A stretch of DNA of 64,000 bases. Source: Saussurea involucrata (lineage: Eukaryota > Streptophyta > Magnoliopsida > Asterales > Asteraceae). The notes under the pieces are model-generated. The model was not told where the DNA came from. It worked only from the letters and a program-made list of their open reading frames with translations, and did not search any database. The stretch covers positions 91,798,873 to 91,862,872 of the forward strand of contig CM066326.1 of assembly GCA_033807775.1 (NCBI GenBank). Reading direction: 5' to 3'. A program made the position numbers and the translations under genes. Numbering within the stretch: the first letter of the stretch is position 1; every line of letters begins with the position of its first letter. Of this stretch, positions 32,172 to 43,681 are shown one piece after another.

Positions 32172-32360
32172 TTGAATGTGTTTATAGATATCGTGAATGG
32201 CAATAGGAGAAGGTTTCACGAGAAGAATATTAAATGGGGTTTTGACAAGTCGGTATCACTGGACTCATTTAAGAATTGTGAAAATGGGTATTTGGCGAAT
32301 GATGATTCATGTGTGTTTGGAGCTGAAGTATTTGCAGTTACAGAGTATTGCAAATCATCT
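32172..32360 (+). pseudogene. Captured MATH-domain fragment in MULE B
   Basis: Frame shows NGNRRRFHEKN, KWGFDKSVSLDSFKNCENGY, DDSCVFGAEVFAVTEYC, the same exon piece as in MULEs A and D with its acceptor-like TTTATAG just upstream. It ends near 32350 and passes into unrelated sequence. A single copy, not a hairpin. Confidence 0.7.
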
Positions 32361-32403
32361 TCCCAACCGAAACGGATACAGTGCATGTAAACAAAGAAAT
32401 ATA

Positions 32404-32628
32404 TTACTGGAAGGCGTCCTGGAGTCCTGTGATCAAGTTAACCTTTTCCTTGATCACGTCCTCCATTCCCATGTAGTCCGATTCGAGTTCTTCTAGTTCC
32501 TCTTCAGCTTCCTTAATCTCTCGTTGCAGGTGCCGAACGTGAGCCCTAGTCATGGCCAGTTCTCGTTTCTTCTCCGCTAGATACTCCATTTTCCCCTGCT
32601 GAATCCCCCTGTTATGGTTCCACTCCAT
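32404..32628 (-). CDS. Small coiled-coil protein of MULE B
   Basis: A 74-codon frame starting ATGGAGTGG in a good plant context (CACAAATGG). Highly charged with heptad-like spacing: EYLAEKKRELAMTRAHVRHL, then REIKEAEEELEELESDY and ending ITGLQDAFQ. It predicts one long coiled coil and no enzyme motif. It lies downstream of the protease gene on the same strand, beside the element's terminal module. A similar small coiled-coil frame sits at the equivalent place in MULE D (58437-58760). Possibly an accessory protein; function unknown. Confidence 0.5.
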   Translation of the reverse strand: MEWNHNRGIQQGKMEYLAEKKRELAMTRAHVRHLQREIKEAEEELEELESDYMGMEDVIKEKVNLITGLQDAFQ

Positions 32629-34894
32629 TTGTGAATTACTACTTCATGGATTTTCGCAATAATCAATAAATAAATGCTTGTTCATCCAATAATCTCTGTA
32701 TTAGGATTATCGCAAGTTTCATAAACCTACTTACTAGGTGTTGGAAATATGGGTTTTACTAAACTTTGGACGCATTTAAATTTATATATATGTGTTATAT
32801 ATAACTAACTTTTAGTAGGTTTATGTTCTTCTATATGAGATCTTCGAAATGATATATAATGCGTCCAAAATAGAGTATGTGTGAAAGAGATATCGATACT
32901 CAAAGTTGAGTAAATGGATGAAATTAGCAAAAACCAAATGAAGTAAACAGTAAGTCAATCACAATACTTTAACAAAATAAGTTAATACTAAAAATAACAA
33001 TTATTTAATGTTACATAAACAACCTAACGTGGCCCTATTTGACAATGTTCATAAATGGACTCCGCCATATGTATGCGGAAATCTTTGGCAACAACCTCGG
33101 CCTCGTCAGGGTGTACCCATACCTCATTTTTATTTATCAACATTTGGACATTACGGCATACCCAGACACCGCAATCTGCAGTTAACCCGGCCTGCTGGGG
33201 TGCATTCTTGGCGAACTTATAGCGAAAGGCACCTGTCATTTCGCGACGTCTAACATCCTTGACCCGACAAAAGAAGTCATTCAGCACAACTTTAAACTTT
33301 GTCATTTGCTCTTCCAATTGCTGTCTGAAGAGACTGGCACTGTCGCTATCATATATGGTCATGGTCATAGCGTCAAGTTCAAACACTCCAAGCAGCTAAT
33401 GTTGGGGATTAAGGCATATAGGGATGTACACCTGAAATATTACAATATTAGACAACTTAGTTAGCAACAAAACAAGTTAAATAAAATAAGAGTAAAACGA
33501 TTTACATACCACATCGAGGAGAGCCCAAGAGGTCCCTTCCACGCCATTGCATGAATTAACCACGGAGGCGGGACCTAGATGCTCAATCAACAAGTAATGA
33601 AAGAACATACTGAACATCATGGTCCACCTCGTGTCTGTTCCACGATGTCTTTGCAACAGCGAGACCCAACAATCGATGTGCTATACATAAAAAAATAGAT
33701 GGTTAGACATGTAAAATAAATATATTTGATTATATGACTATAATTAAACTTCATACTAACCACATCCAGTAAGTCAGACTCCAAAGGGTCAACGGCCAGC
33801 AATACATTGAAAAACGACGGGGTGATTTCCAAGTTCAAGTGAGGGATGAAGATCAAGGGGGGGAGGTGACCAGTCCGGCACATCCTCAATATTTCTGATG
33901 CCGGTTGAGGCTCCGGTGAAGACACCTTTCCCTTTTTCTTTCCTCCCTTCTTTCCCCCCGCTTTCTTTGCTTGTTTTTTAGCGGCCGGTGGTGTCGTAGA
34001 TCCTTGTTGGCCAAACGGGTGACGAAACCATTGTGAAATTTTATGCGGCCGCTTTTGAGGGAGCGGGGTCACCTGTGGTGGTGGATCTACAACATCCATC
34101 GAGTCATCGTCAGGCTCCGAGAAGTGCTCCGAGAAGTGATCCTGGATAATAGGAGACCCCGCCTGAAAATTACGTTACTCAATGTTTTAAGTACAATTTA
34201 GGAAATGTTCACAATTAAACCAAAACTACCAAAATAACTTACAGTATGCATTTCCGGCCTGTAATAGTCATCGGCCGAACCGCCAAAGATGTTTGTGATT
34301 GCTGTGGTGGCGAACGACGGCATGTGCTGTGCCCCCGACATCCCGACCTGCGTGACATTGATCATTAAAATAGTTACAAAATTAGGATTATCGATATATA
34401 ACTATAATGGTTACTCAGTGTCACTAACACTCTCCGGGATAGTAGAATATGATGTGGTGGCGAACGGCTGCGGCATCTGCGAGGTGTATGCCCCCGACAT
34501 CCCGGCCTGCGTGACATTGAACATTAAAATAGTTACAAAATTAGGAACAAACATATAACTATAATGGTTACTCAATGTCACTTACATTTTCAGGGAATGA
34601 CGGATAGGATGTGGTGGCAAACGTCGCCTGTGTCCCCTGTCCGAACGGAGCGTGGATCGGTGTCGTACTCGACAGCTAAAACAAATTTAGAACGTAATAT
34701 TAATATACAAACTAAATAAACGTGGCCAACAAATTAAGTTAAACACTAACATTGACAGCGCTAAACTGTCTGTAGACTTCCTCCAGATACTGTACACGTT
34801 TCTCTAGCGGCCCGTGGACGTGGTCCCACAGGACTTCATGTGAGCCACGCTGTGGCTCGTAGGAAGGGGCCGCCTAATATGGATTGTAGGAGGA

Positions 34895-35020
34895 GGAAGG
34901 GTGCGGCTGGTAGGAGGAGGAACGGGCCGGCTGGTAGGAGGAGGAAGGGGGCTGGTAGGAGGAGGAACGGGCCGGCTGGTAGGAGGAGGAAGGGGGCGGC
35001 TGGTATCCACCGGAAGGGGG
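34895..35020 (-). repeat. Coding repeat of SSSYQP units in the protease gene
   Basis: Five imperfect units of 24-27 bp (GGAGGAGGAAGGGGGCTGGTA type on the plus strand) encode repeated SSSYQPxR/P on the minus strand. Also open in other frames, which gives several shadow proline-rich frames. Confidence 0.8.
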
Positions 35021-35891
35021 CCTGTCGTCGTCTTCCTCATCTTCGTCAGATGTGGAAGTAGGGGGACGTCGAGCCCTTTCCGCCTCTGCGTCAATAAAGG
35101 CCACACTGTCTCTGTACTAATCTGTGCCCATCTCGTCGACAGTAGGCACAAGGCGATCGAAAGGCAAGAGTGGCTGCTAAATATATGATAAAACATAAAA
35201 AAAAATTAATAAGCGGGACTAACGTATGCAAATTGTAAACATAGTAAAAGAACTTACATTTCTAGACGCTTTGAAGAACTCAATCCAAAGCGACCTACTT
35301 AGGGTAACACGCTTGTCCCAACGGGTTCCCCTAAGTACTCGATCGTCGCGCTTGACGAAATATCGGATTGATGCGGGAAACACCTCCAAGATCCATATCT
35401 GGAATTAGACAAGAAGAGCAAGTACGTAAAAAGAAAAGCCAAACAGTTTGTATGTATTATTAACAATTGTTATACTACGTATCTAACCTTGAAGGCGTAT
35501 GTAAAACCACAAAGATTCATCTTTGCATGTCGATCGGTGCGTCTGCCTATGGCTCGGTGCAGATTAGAGTAGCAATGTGTCCAGATATGGCTACCCCACG
35601 GGTAGCTGTTAAACAGCTCAAGGTCCTCGACGGCCCTAAGGACCGTCGATGAAGCATACTGGCTATACTCACGGCCCAGGAAGCCCATATCCACGATCAC
35701 CACCAAGCATACACGGACAACATCGTCGTCGGTTAGGGTACTAAGGCCCTCTTTCATCTTTTCCCGGGCTGCCTTCAGCTTCAAACGAGATGCTGAAATG
35801 CCGAAAACCCTAGGAACGAAGGAGCAGTCTTCTAAGGGAGGAATGGGGGGGAGCCTCTCCAAAACGTAGTCCTGTAATTAGACAGAACTCA

Positions 35892-37742
35892 TGTAACACC
35901 CGGAAAATCCTTGTAAGTAATAATAGTCCTAATATTTCTTTATATTTTGACTTCTTAGATTATAAGTGATTTCCTAAGTAATTTCCGTGATTGTCACTTT
36001 TTAATTGAGAACTCCCGATAGAAATCAGTAAGTTTATTCCTTAAGGAAATAAATGAAAAATAGATGATAAAGTTAAATATTAGATTTTATGGATTAGTTG
36101 GATGGGTAATTTGAATACGAGTCCAACGGTTCTTTCCAGAGCAAAAACGGAGTTCTAACGAAGAAGTTACGGCTAAATCAGTGGAAGTTGAGAAGTGTAG
36201 CAAACAGAACCCGGCGCCAATGGCTTGGCGCCGATGCATCGGCGCGGGTGATCGGCGCCGAATTCCTGACGTGCCAAAAGGGGGTTAAACCCACCTCTTT
36301 ACCCTTAGTCATCAACCCTTTATACTTAGAACTCTCAAATCTGATTTTTAGTTCTGCTATCTTTTCTCAAGCGATTCTTCATCAAATCCTAAGGTAAGTT
36401 CAAATCCATTAATCTAAATCCAATCCAAGTAATTGTTATATGAATCTTAACAATCAAACTTCATTTAGGGCTTTGCTTTCTTCATCTTCCTGATTTGGAG
36501 TATTAGAGTTCAAGACTTCAAAATAGGGATATACTAATTGAAGAATTAAGGTGAGTAACATCTATCTAATTGATTGTATTATACTTATCTACCATTCTTT
36601 ATCTTGATTTGGTATGATTAATGAGAAAGTCTTGATGAATAAGCTCTAAATGGTTGAGAGGGAAACAAGAAGATTTCAAGTAAGTCATAGTGGCTTAATT
36701 ATATTTATGGCTTAGTATGTCATGTTAAATGTTGGTGCTAAGAGTTTAGCTTTGATTATACATCAATAGGATGTGATTTTGATGAGGGCTTAATAGATGT
36801 CTTAATGATGAATTGATGGCTTAATGATCAAAATAGACTTATTATTGAATTGTAAACATGGATGTTTATTATTGATAACATATAGAGCATGATGTATTAC
36901 ATATGGTTGTATATGAACTACATGGTAGTAGTATTGCTTATGATAAATGGTTAGACCATTGATATGTGTTAAATATGCTTGATATCATATAGAATAGGAT
37001 TTATTACATGTGGATGTATGTTATATTAAATGGTTGGACCATTGTTATGTTAAATGGTTGGACCATTGTTATGTTAAATGGTTGGACCATTGTTAAAGTG
37101 CTTAATATGCTTGAATCTTATTTGGATTTACAATTTGGTATTCACTTAATTGGAGGAGCACCTGGTAGGCATTGGAGGATATAATCATACATACCGTGGG
37201 GTAAATGTATTTCGTTCATACCTTCGGATACCGTGGGGTTTTCCGTTGTGTTATGCCTTGTACCGTGGGGTATCAATCAAGGTATATCTTCAATTATGAT
37301 GTAACTAGGTAGCGATATGGACCTTCTCCATGGAATCCAATTTGTGAATGTACCGAATTGTTCTTCCTACATGTTATGATTATAATCTATGTGCTATGTG
37401 TAAATCTCACTTAGGCTTTAAAAGCCTAACACTTGTTGTGTGTTTTATGTATTACAGATTTTAGTGGTTCCGGACAAGAAGGTATAGAACGGGGTTGTGA
37501 GCATGGGATCATTGTTAGAGAGATAAAGATTGGAAGATTGATGATAGAGCATTCCGGCACTCTTTTGATATCTGGTTGCTATAGTAGCGATCAAATAAGC
37601 TAGTGGTCCAATAGTAGTTATAATTAACTAAATCTTCGTCTTGTTGGTTATGTAATGGTTTATGTATACTTATACTCTAGTTTTGAGTACCACTCTTCCG
37701 TTTTATGGAAGTTTTTGTTAGCCCCTGTTTTGGGGTGTTACA
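35892..37742. mobile_element. Solo LTR inserted in the protease gene
   Basis: Starts TGTAACACCCGG and ends GGGGTGTTACA, 1851 bp, with exact 5-bp duplications ACTCA at 35887-35891 and 37743-37747. It splits a protease exon; the reading frame resumes on both sides. Repeated ACCGTGGGGT phrases (about 37195-37270) and a triplicated ATGTTAAATGGTTGGACCAT (37030-37098) lie inside. A Ty3-type solo LTR formed by LTR-LTR recombination. Confidence 0.92.
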
Positions 37743-38045
37743 ACTCACGACGCCCAAAATGCAATTGAGAGCCGAAGAAATCAAAATGCATCTCCTCCGG
37801 CTCAGCGTTGGCGTCCTCGACCTCCAACTGTAGAAACATGTGTACTAGCGTAGGGTCGCCACCAGAGTAAGACACATCCATCCATGGCCCGAACGGTATC
37901 CCTCTATAGATGGTCTCAAGGGTATCCGCGCGATCACCTAATCCCCTAAAGAGCGCTCCTAATTCCTCGATGTAGGAAACTTTGCACCTTACCGTCAAGT
38001 CGATGTTAAAGAAATCCTTCTACATAGTCATTCACAGATGTTATA

Positions 38046-38460
38046 GTTAGTGTTATATATAGATGCTGCAGTTTATTTTATTTTATATAGATGTTGCGGT
38101 GGTATTTTATTTCAACGTATCATATTGTTATATATAGATAAAGTGCGGTGGTATTTTATTTCAACGTATAATAGTGTTATATATAGATAAAGTGCGATGG
38201 TATTTTATTTCAACGTATCATATTGTTATATATAGATAAAGTGCGGTGATATTTTATTTCAACGTATAATAGTGTTATATATAGATAAAGTGCGGTGGTA
38301 TTTTATTTCAACGTATAATAGTGTTATATATAGATAAAGTGCGGTGGTATTTTATTTCAACGTATCATATTGTTATATAGAGATAAAGTGCGGTTTATTT
38401 TATTTCAACGTATAATAGTGTTATATAGAGATAAAGTGCGGTTTATTTTATTTCAACGTA
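38046..38460. repeat. 49-bp minisatellite in the protease intron, left part
   Basis: About eight units of GTTATATATAGATAAAGTGC plus GGTGGTATTTTATTTCAACG, spaced 49 bp (46 bp in later, shortened units). The array is split by the LTR at 38461-40798 and resumes at 40799-41018. Confidence 0.9.
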
Positions 38461-40798
38461 TGTAAAGCCCGTGTTCCGGTACGTTTATTTTAGTAAATTT
38501 TTTTTATTGTAAAATGCTTACCTTTAACTGCTTAAATATCATTCTTTAGCGAATCCTTCCTAACGGGGTTAGCAAGTTTGACCTTTTGCGTAGTAAAGTT
38601 TTAAACCGTTTTAGTTCGCGCCAAGTGATGCGTTTTTGGGGGACTAATAATGGAATTGTGGTAAACCTTGGGCAAGGTCCGGCCCATGCAAGGAAAAGGC
38701 CGAACCCTTTCCTCCCCCATGCCTCTCGTTCTTTTTTTTCTTTTTCCTTGCATTCCAAGCCAAGCAAACCCTATTATCTTTGGTTGTAGCTGTGAGGTGC
38801 GGCAGAAAGAGGCGAGGGGAGTTCGAGAGAGATAGAGGAAAGCCGAGAGGAATTTCGAAAGGGAGAGAGAGAGACCGCAGTTCGCCGTGGACAGAGAGAG
38901 AGTGAGACCTGCAGTTCGCCGGAGGTGAGGGACGCCGGAGAGGAGGTGCAGCCACTGCCGTCGCCGGAAAGCCGCTGCCACCACCGTCTTTCGCCGAGAG
39001 GTAAGCTTTACGATCTCGTTTCTTTTCTGTTTAAGTCGCCGGCGAAGTAGCCGCCGTCGCTGCCCCCGCGCACGGCCTTGGCCGCTGCAGGCGGTAGCCG
39101 CCATGGACCGCCTTGCGGGGTGGTGGCGTAGGGTGGTCGAGGTTTGTGCAGTTGCGTGTATGGTGATCGAGTGAGAGGAGGAATGTTGGTGCGAGAGGGT
39201 GGTGTGGGCGGTGTGTGTGTGCAATCATCGCCGGAGAGCCGCCGCCGGTCGCCACCGGCGACCGCCACTGCCGGAGATGGCAGTGGGTGGCGCGTGGCGT
39301 GACCTGACCTCTGTCCCTATCGAACCCTTAAACCGTAACTTAATCGTTAAGCCGTATAACTTAAACCGTTGTTTCTAAAATCTTTCTTTTATGCGTAAAA
39401 TGGTCCAGCCCCTGTTTTGTGACGGTAATAACTTCTCCGTCGTAACTCCGATTGAGCCGAAACTGGCGCCCACGCTTCGAGCTCGGGACCGAGTACGTTT
39501 TCTGTGTTTTAGCGGAAAACTGGTTCGGCCTCGAGTTGGGAGAAAAAGTGGTCGCAAGTTCTGTGGTTCGTCATTTCATGTGAATTTCCTGGAATCTGCC
39601 ACTGTTTTGCGTGGACCGTAACTTTTTACTCGTAAGTTGTTTTAACTTGAGGTCAGTGGCCATTTTTTCCTAAATTGAGTTAGGCACGTTTTTCGTGTTT
39701 CGCCGAAAGGCTGAATCGGCCCAGAACCGGGCTGTTCGGAGCTGTTAGTGCGAACTGGTCCGAAAACGGACAGTTCCGGTAGGCGAACTTAATAAATTCA
39801 TAATTAATTATAGAAAAATCGTTAGGAGGCGTGTAATATATCCTCGGAAAGGTATTTCAGGGCACTTTTCAACCGTGTAATAAATCTGAGTTTTTCTGGA
39901 GTTTTAGTGGTCAAATCAGGTCCCGAACAGACCTGTTCGGTGTGACCGAAAGTTAGTTTTAGTGACAGTTTGGGGTGTGTCGCGTCGTGGGGTCCGGGTC
40001 TCGTATTGACGTATTTTATCGTACGTTTAGGTGCCGGAAAGTGATCGTCGTTGTGTGGAGCTACTTACTATTTTTAGCTAGGCGCGCACCCGAGGTGAGT
40101 TCTCTCACTACAATTAATTAATAGTTGTTTATTATTACTGTAGCACGTGTGTGAAAATTGTATGCGGGATGGTTGGGGGCTAGGTAGTGGGAAGCCTAGT
40201 TAACATTATGTGCTACATTATTCGGCGGGGCCGAGTCCCGACGGGGACAGAGGTGTTTTACGCAGTAGGCGTAAAAGGGGCGTTTACGCAGTAGGCGTAA
40301 AAAGGATGTCATACGCAGTAGGCGTAAAACGGGTGTTTCCCGCAGTAGGCGGAAACGTGCGGCGGGGCCGTAGACCCGACATCCGCCCGGGGATTCTTTT
40401 ATGTGGTGGTTATTATACTTGTTTATGATTTGTTCGTAGACTTGTATGTGGTGGTGTGATCCTCTTTGCTTTAGGGGTAATATGAGATAACCATTGTTAA
40501 TTGTTGTGTTTGAATTCACTAAGCTTCGTGCTTACCCCTCCCAATTTACAGTGGCTGCAGGTACAAGTGGTACGAAGGCATGACTGGCACACACTGACGC
40601 GCAAGATGGATGGGTCGAAGGATTTGCTTATTAAACATTTTCCCGTTATTGAATAAACAATTTAACTTCCGCTGTTGACTTATGTTTTAATAACGCTCGT
40701 GGTTGGAATTATTATTTTGGGTTTAATAAATGGAGACTTATTATTAAATATGCGCGTTTAAAATTTTTTAAATTTTCTTGAAATTTTGGGGCGTTACA
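38461..40798. mobile_element. LTR insertion (solo LTR-like) inside the minisatellite
   Basis: Starts TGTAAAGCCC and ends GGGGCGTTACA, 2338 bp. No exact 5-bp duplication is visible (ACGTA left, ATAAT right), perhaps because the tandem array recombined. It is GC-richer than its surroundings and holds four hairpin repeats of TTTACGCAGTAGGCGTAAA at 40255-40360. Frames within it encode nothing recognisable. Confidence 0.75.
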
Positions 40799-41018
40799 AT
40801 AATGTTATATAGAGATAAAGTGCGGTTTATTTTATTTCAACGTATAATAGTGTTATATAGAGATAAAGTGCGGTTTATTTTATTTCAACGTATCATATTG
40901 TTATATATAGATAAAGTGCGGTTTATTTTATTTCAACGTATAATAGTGTTATATATAGATAAAGTGCGGTTTATTTTATTTCAACGTATCATATTGTTAT
41001 ATAGAGATAAAGTGCGGT
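40799..41018. repeat. Minisatellite, right part
   Basis: Five further units of the array at 38046-38460, in the short 46-bp form with GTGCGGTTTATTTTATTTC. Followed at 41020-41125 by four copies of AGGGACCTAAGTTGTCATTC. Confidence 0.9.
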
Positions 41019-41125
41019 TTAGGGACCCTAGTTGTCATTCTTAAAAGTTTAGGACCTAATTGGCATTCTTAAAAGTTTAGGGACCTAAGTTGTCATTCTT
41101 AAAACCGTAGGGACCTAAGTTGTCA

Positions 41126-41990
41126 TTCTTAACATTTTTTTATAAAAAACACATATTTAACAATTTTTTTATAAAATGTGTTTTTTTATAAAAAATTGTT
41201 AAGAGTGTGTTTTTATAAAAAAATTGTTATAGTTTTATGGTTTTATGTTTGAATGTGATATTTGTATGTTATAATGTGTATGTTGTTATAGTGTGTTTTT
41301 TCATATAAAAATTGTTAAAAATGTGTTTTTTTTATAAAAACACACCCTTAACAATTTTTTATAAAAACACACTCTTAACAATTTTTTTTATAAAAAAACC
41401 CGTTTTTATAAAAAATTGTTAAGGGTGTGTTTTTATAAAAAAAACATTGTTAACAATTTTTTTATAAAAACACACTTTTAACAATTTTTTTTATAAAAAA
41501 ACACTCTTAACAATTTTTATATGAAAAAACACACTATAACAACATACACATTATAACATACAAATATCACATTCAAACATAAAACCATAAAACTATAACA
41601 ATTTTTTTATAAAAACACACTCTTAACAATTTTTTATAAAAAAACACATTTTTAACAATTTTTTTATAAAAACTGTTTTTATAAAAAAATTAACAATTTT
41701 TTTATAAAAAAACACATTATAAAAACCATAAAACTATAACAATTTTTTATAAAAACACTCTTAAACATTTTTTATAAAAAAACTGTTTTTATAAAAAATT
41801 GTTAAGGGTGTGTTTTTATAAAAAAATTGTTAAGAGTGTGTTTTTATAAAAAAAACACATTGTTAACAATTTTTTTATAAAAACACACTCTTAACAATTT
41901 TTTTATAAAAAAACACTCTTAACAATTTTTATATGAAAAAACACACTATAACAACATACACATTATAACATACAAATATCACATTCAAAC
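41126..41990. repeat. Self-complementary AT-rich repeats (TTAACAATTTTTTATAAAAACAC)
   Basis: Dozens of copies of AACAATTTTTTATAAAA in both orientations, with ACACACTCTTAAC linkers, form a set of potential long hairpins. A 100-bp block (TATAACAACATACACATTAT region) occurs at about 41515-41605 and again at 41930-42000. Non-coding; lies in the protease gene's first intron. Confidence 0.8.
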
Positions 41991-42275
41991 ATAAAACCAT
42001 ACATATCATGTTAAACATAGAACATATTCAAACATAAGTTATAAACACTATAACAACCTACAAATCATATATCTTAACTTAAAATAACATACAAAAAATA
42101 ACAAATAACATAAGGAAAACATACCAAAGAGGTAATACGAGACATCTTCACAAAACCCGAACGCGTATTCCACACGACAAAATTGAGAGAGTGGGAGAAA
42201 ATTGAGAGAGTTTGATTAAAAATTGAGAGAGTGATTAAAAAAATTGAGAGTGGCCGGTTTTTGGTCCCCCCCCCC

Positions 42276-42282
42276 TTATATA
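42276..42282 (-). promoter_or_regulatory. TATA box of the MULE B protease gene
   Basis: Minus strand reads CACTATATAAGGG. It lies about 130 bp upstream of the proposed start codon at 42145 and inside the terminal region of the element, where MULE promoters usually lie. Confidence 0.5.
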
Positions 42283-42870
42283 GTGCGGCCGAAGAAACAA
42301 TTAGGGTTTAGGGTTCGTCAAAGGGATTTTAGGGTTAACCCTGTGCCGACACGTGGCACAGGAGCCCGCGATCGCGGGAGGTCAAAGAAAGTCAATCGCG
42401 GACAGGGACCAAAAATGCACACGCGGGCATTCTTGAGGGGGGAAAGCTGTACCGCGGGTATTCTTGAGGGACCAACGCGGGCAAAGTGGGCAAACTTTGG
42501 TGACACGTGTAGCCCGCGATCGCGGGGTCAATGAGTCAAACGCGGGCAGGGACCAAAACTGCACACGCGGGCATTCTTGAGGGGGGAAAGCTGGACCGCG
42601 GGCATTCTTGAGGGACCAACGCGGGCAAAGTGAGCAAACATTGGTGACACGTGGCCTGGAGCCCGCGATCGCGGGCTCCATCGCGGATTTTTAGGGTATT
42701 TTTGTAACATGAGAGAGATTTTGGGTATTTCAGTAAAAGGGGGTTTGACTTAGGGTATTTTAATTAATTTCCCTAAAATGTAACTCCTTGTTTAAAATAA
42801 ATGTTTACGGAAAAAAAGACATGTATTTTAAAAAATGTATAATTACTACACTTTTTAATTAACTAAATAG

Positions 42871-43681
42871 GATTCTCAATCTGTTAGAGAGTCTTATGTG
42901 TTCTATTTGGTAAAGTGGTATATGTATTTGAATTGTTTCAGATACTAAGAATTTGAAGTGAAAGACTGAATCCATTGGAAAGGCTTGGAAGTATCTTGTT
43001 AAGCTAACAGGTGAGTTTTACTTCAAAGTGTTTTAAACTGGAATACATTTGTGTGGATGTCGAATATTTGATAAATGGTATGAATATGACTATGTGTGTG
43101 ATTATGATATATTGAGATATTATAATTACGTGAGTATTATATCAGAATATAATACGTGGCCGAACTTAGGACCGGTGTGTTTACTGTATTTGTTGTACAG
43201 TAGATTAGTTGGCTCGCAACCAATTAATTTGGCCATTTGTGGAGGAATAAGGTGGAATGAGAGGTACGAGTCTTGAATGGTATTTATATACGTGTAATAC
43301 TTTGATGTATATGAAAAGTTTTATATAAATGGTTTTGATACAAAGGTGTACTAAATTGACAGAGATTTTTCACTAGACCATCAGGTCTAACCCTCATTTT
43401 TGTTTTAAAAATATGTATTCCAGGTGGCGGATCGAGTAAGAGCAAGTAAATAGGACTCTTGGTGGATAGCTTTTGTGAAGATGTTGGTTATGAAATTATG
43501 GATGTATTTTGTATTTAAGACTTCGTTATTAGTCAGCATGTAATTTAATTTGAAAAAGTTTGTACTGATTTACTTGTATGTTTTCCAAGACTATGGGACC
43601 GAATGTGAAATACGATGTATCATTTGATGATTTTATGATATGAAGTATATGTTATTTGTATATATGGAAATCGGGTTGTTA
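42871..43681. mobile_element. LTR fragment (3' part) between two duplicated segments
   Basis: Ends GGGTTGTTACA at 43681 and has the feel of Ty3 solo-LTR 3' halves (CAGGTGAGTTTTACTTC, TATTCCAGGTGGCGGATCGAG). No TG start or target duplication at the left, so the 5' part is missing. It lies exactly between the repeat units 30555-42870 and 43682-44598. Confidence 0.5.

Larger units (their letters stand above)
33024..42145 (-). pseudogene. Ulp1/C48 cysteine protease gene of MULE B (DUF1985-type), disrupted
   Basis: Minus-strand gene in pieces. A possible first exon, MSRITSL at 42145 with donor GTATGT, has a TATATAA box upstream at 42276-42282. Later exons: about 38015-37743, then 35886-35480 with LELFNSYPWGSHIWTHCYSN, then 35401-35262 (RYFVKRDDRVLRGTRWDKRV), resembling the DUF1985 region. 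A proline/serine repeat (SSSYQPARSSSYQP) and a basic linker (KKQAKKAGGKKGGKKKGK) follow. The C-terminal peptidase shows the likely catalytic His at 33399-33401, Asp in IYDSD and Cys in ADCGVWVC. A TAG at 33396-33398 replaces the tryptophan after the His, another stop lies near 35115, and two LTRs interrupt the gene. Ulp1-like proteases cleave SUMO-type conjugates; in MULEs (Kaonashi type) their role is unknown. Confidence 0.78.
31437..42773. mobile_element. MULE B: large MULE with Ulp1-protease gene and nested LTRs
   Basis: Exact 9-bp target duplications TAAAATGTA at 31428-31436 and 42774-42782. Ends are GGGAGGAAAATTAATTAAAAT and AATTAATTTCCC. The palindrome CCCGCGATCGCGGG lies at 31540-31553 and 42662-42675 (103 and 98 bp from the ends), with further copies at about 31613, 42363 and 42511. 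Inside, left to right: the shared AT-rich module, a MATH fragment, a small coiled-coil frame, and the minus-strand protease gene with two inserted LTRs. Without those LTRs it would be about 7.1 kb. An unoccupied copy of its target exists at 44503-44511. Confidence 0.93.

Noticed and set aside
34804..35196. Proline-rich protein genes in several frames
   Set aside because: All are shadows of the SSSYQP coding repeat of the Ulp1-type gene.
38601..39268. Overlapping frames of 70-207 codons
   Set aside because: They lie in a GC-richer, low-complexity part of an LTR, overlap one another in different frames and match no family.
38456..40803. Target duplication of the LTR at 38461
   Set aside because: The five bases on each side (ACGTA, ATAAT) do not match, so I do not claim one.
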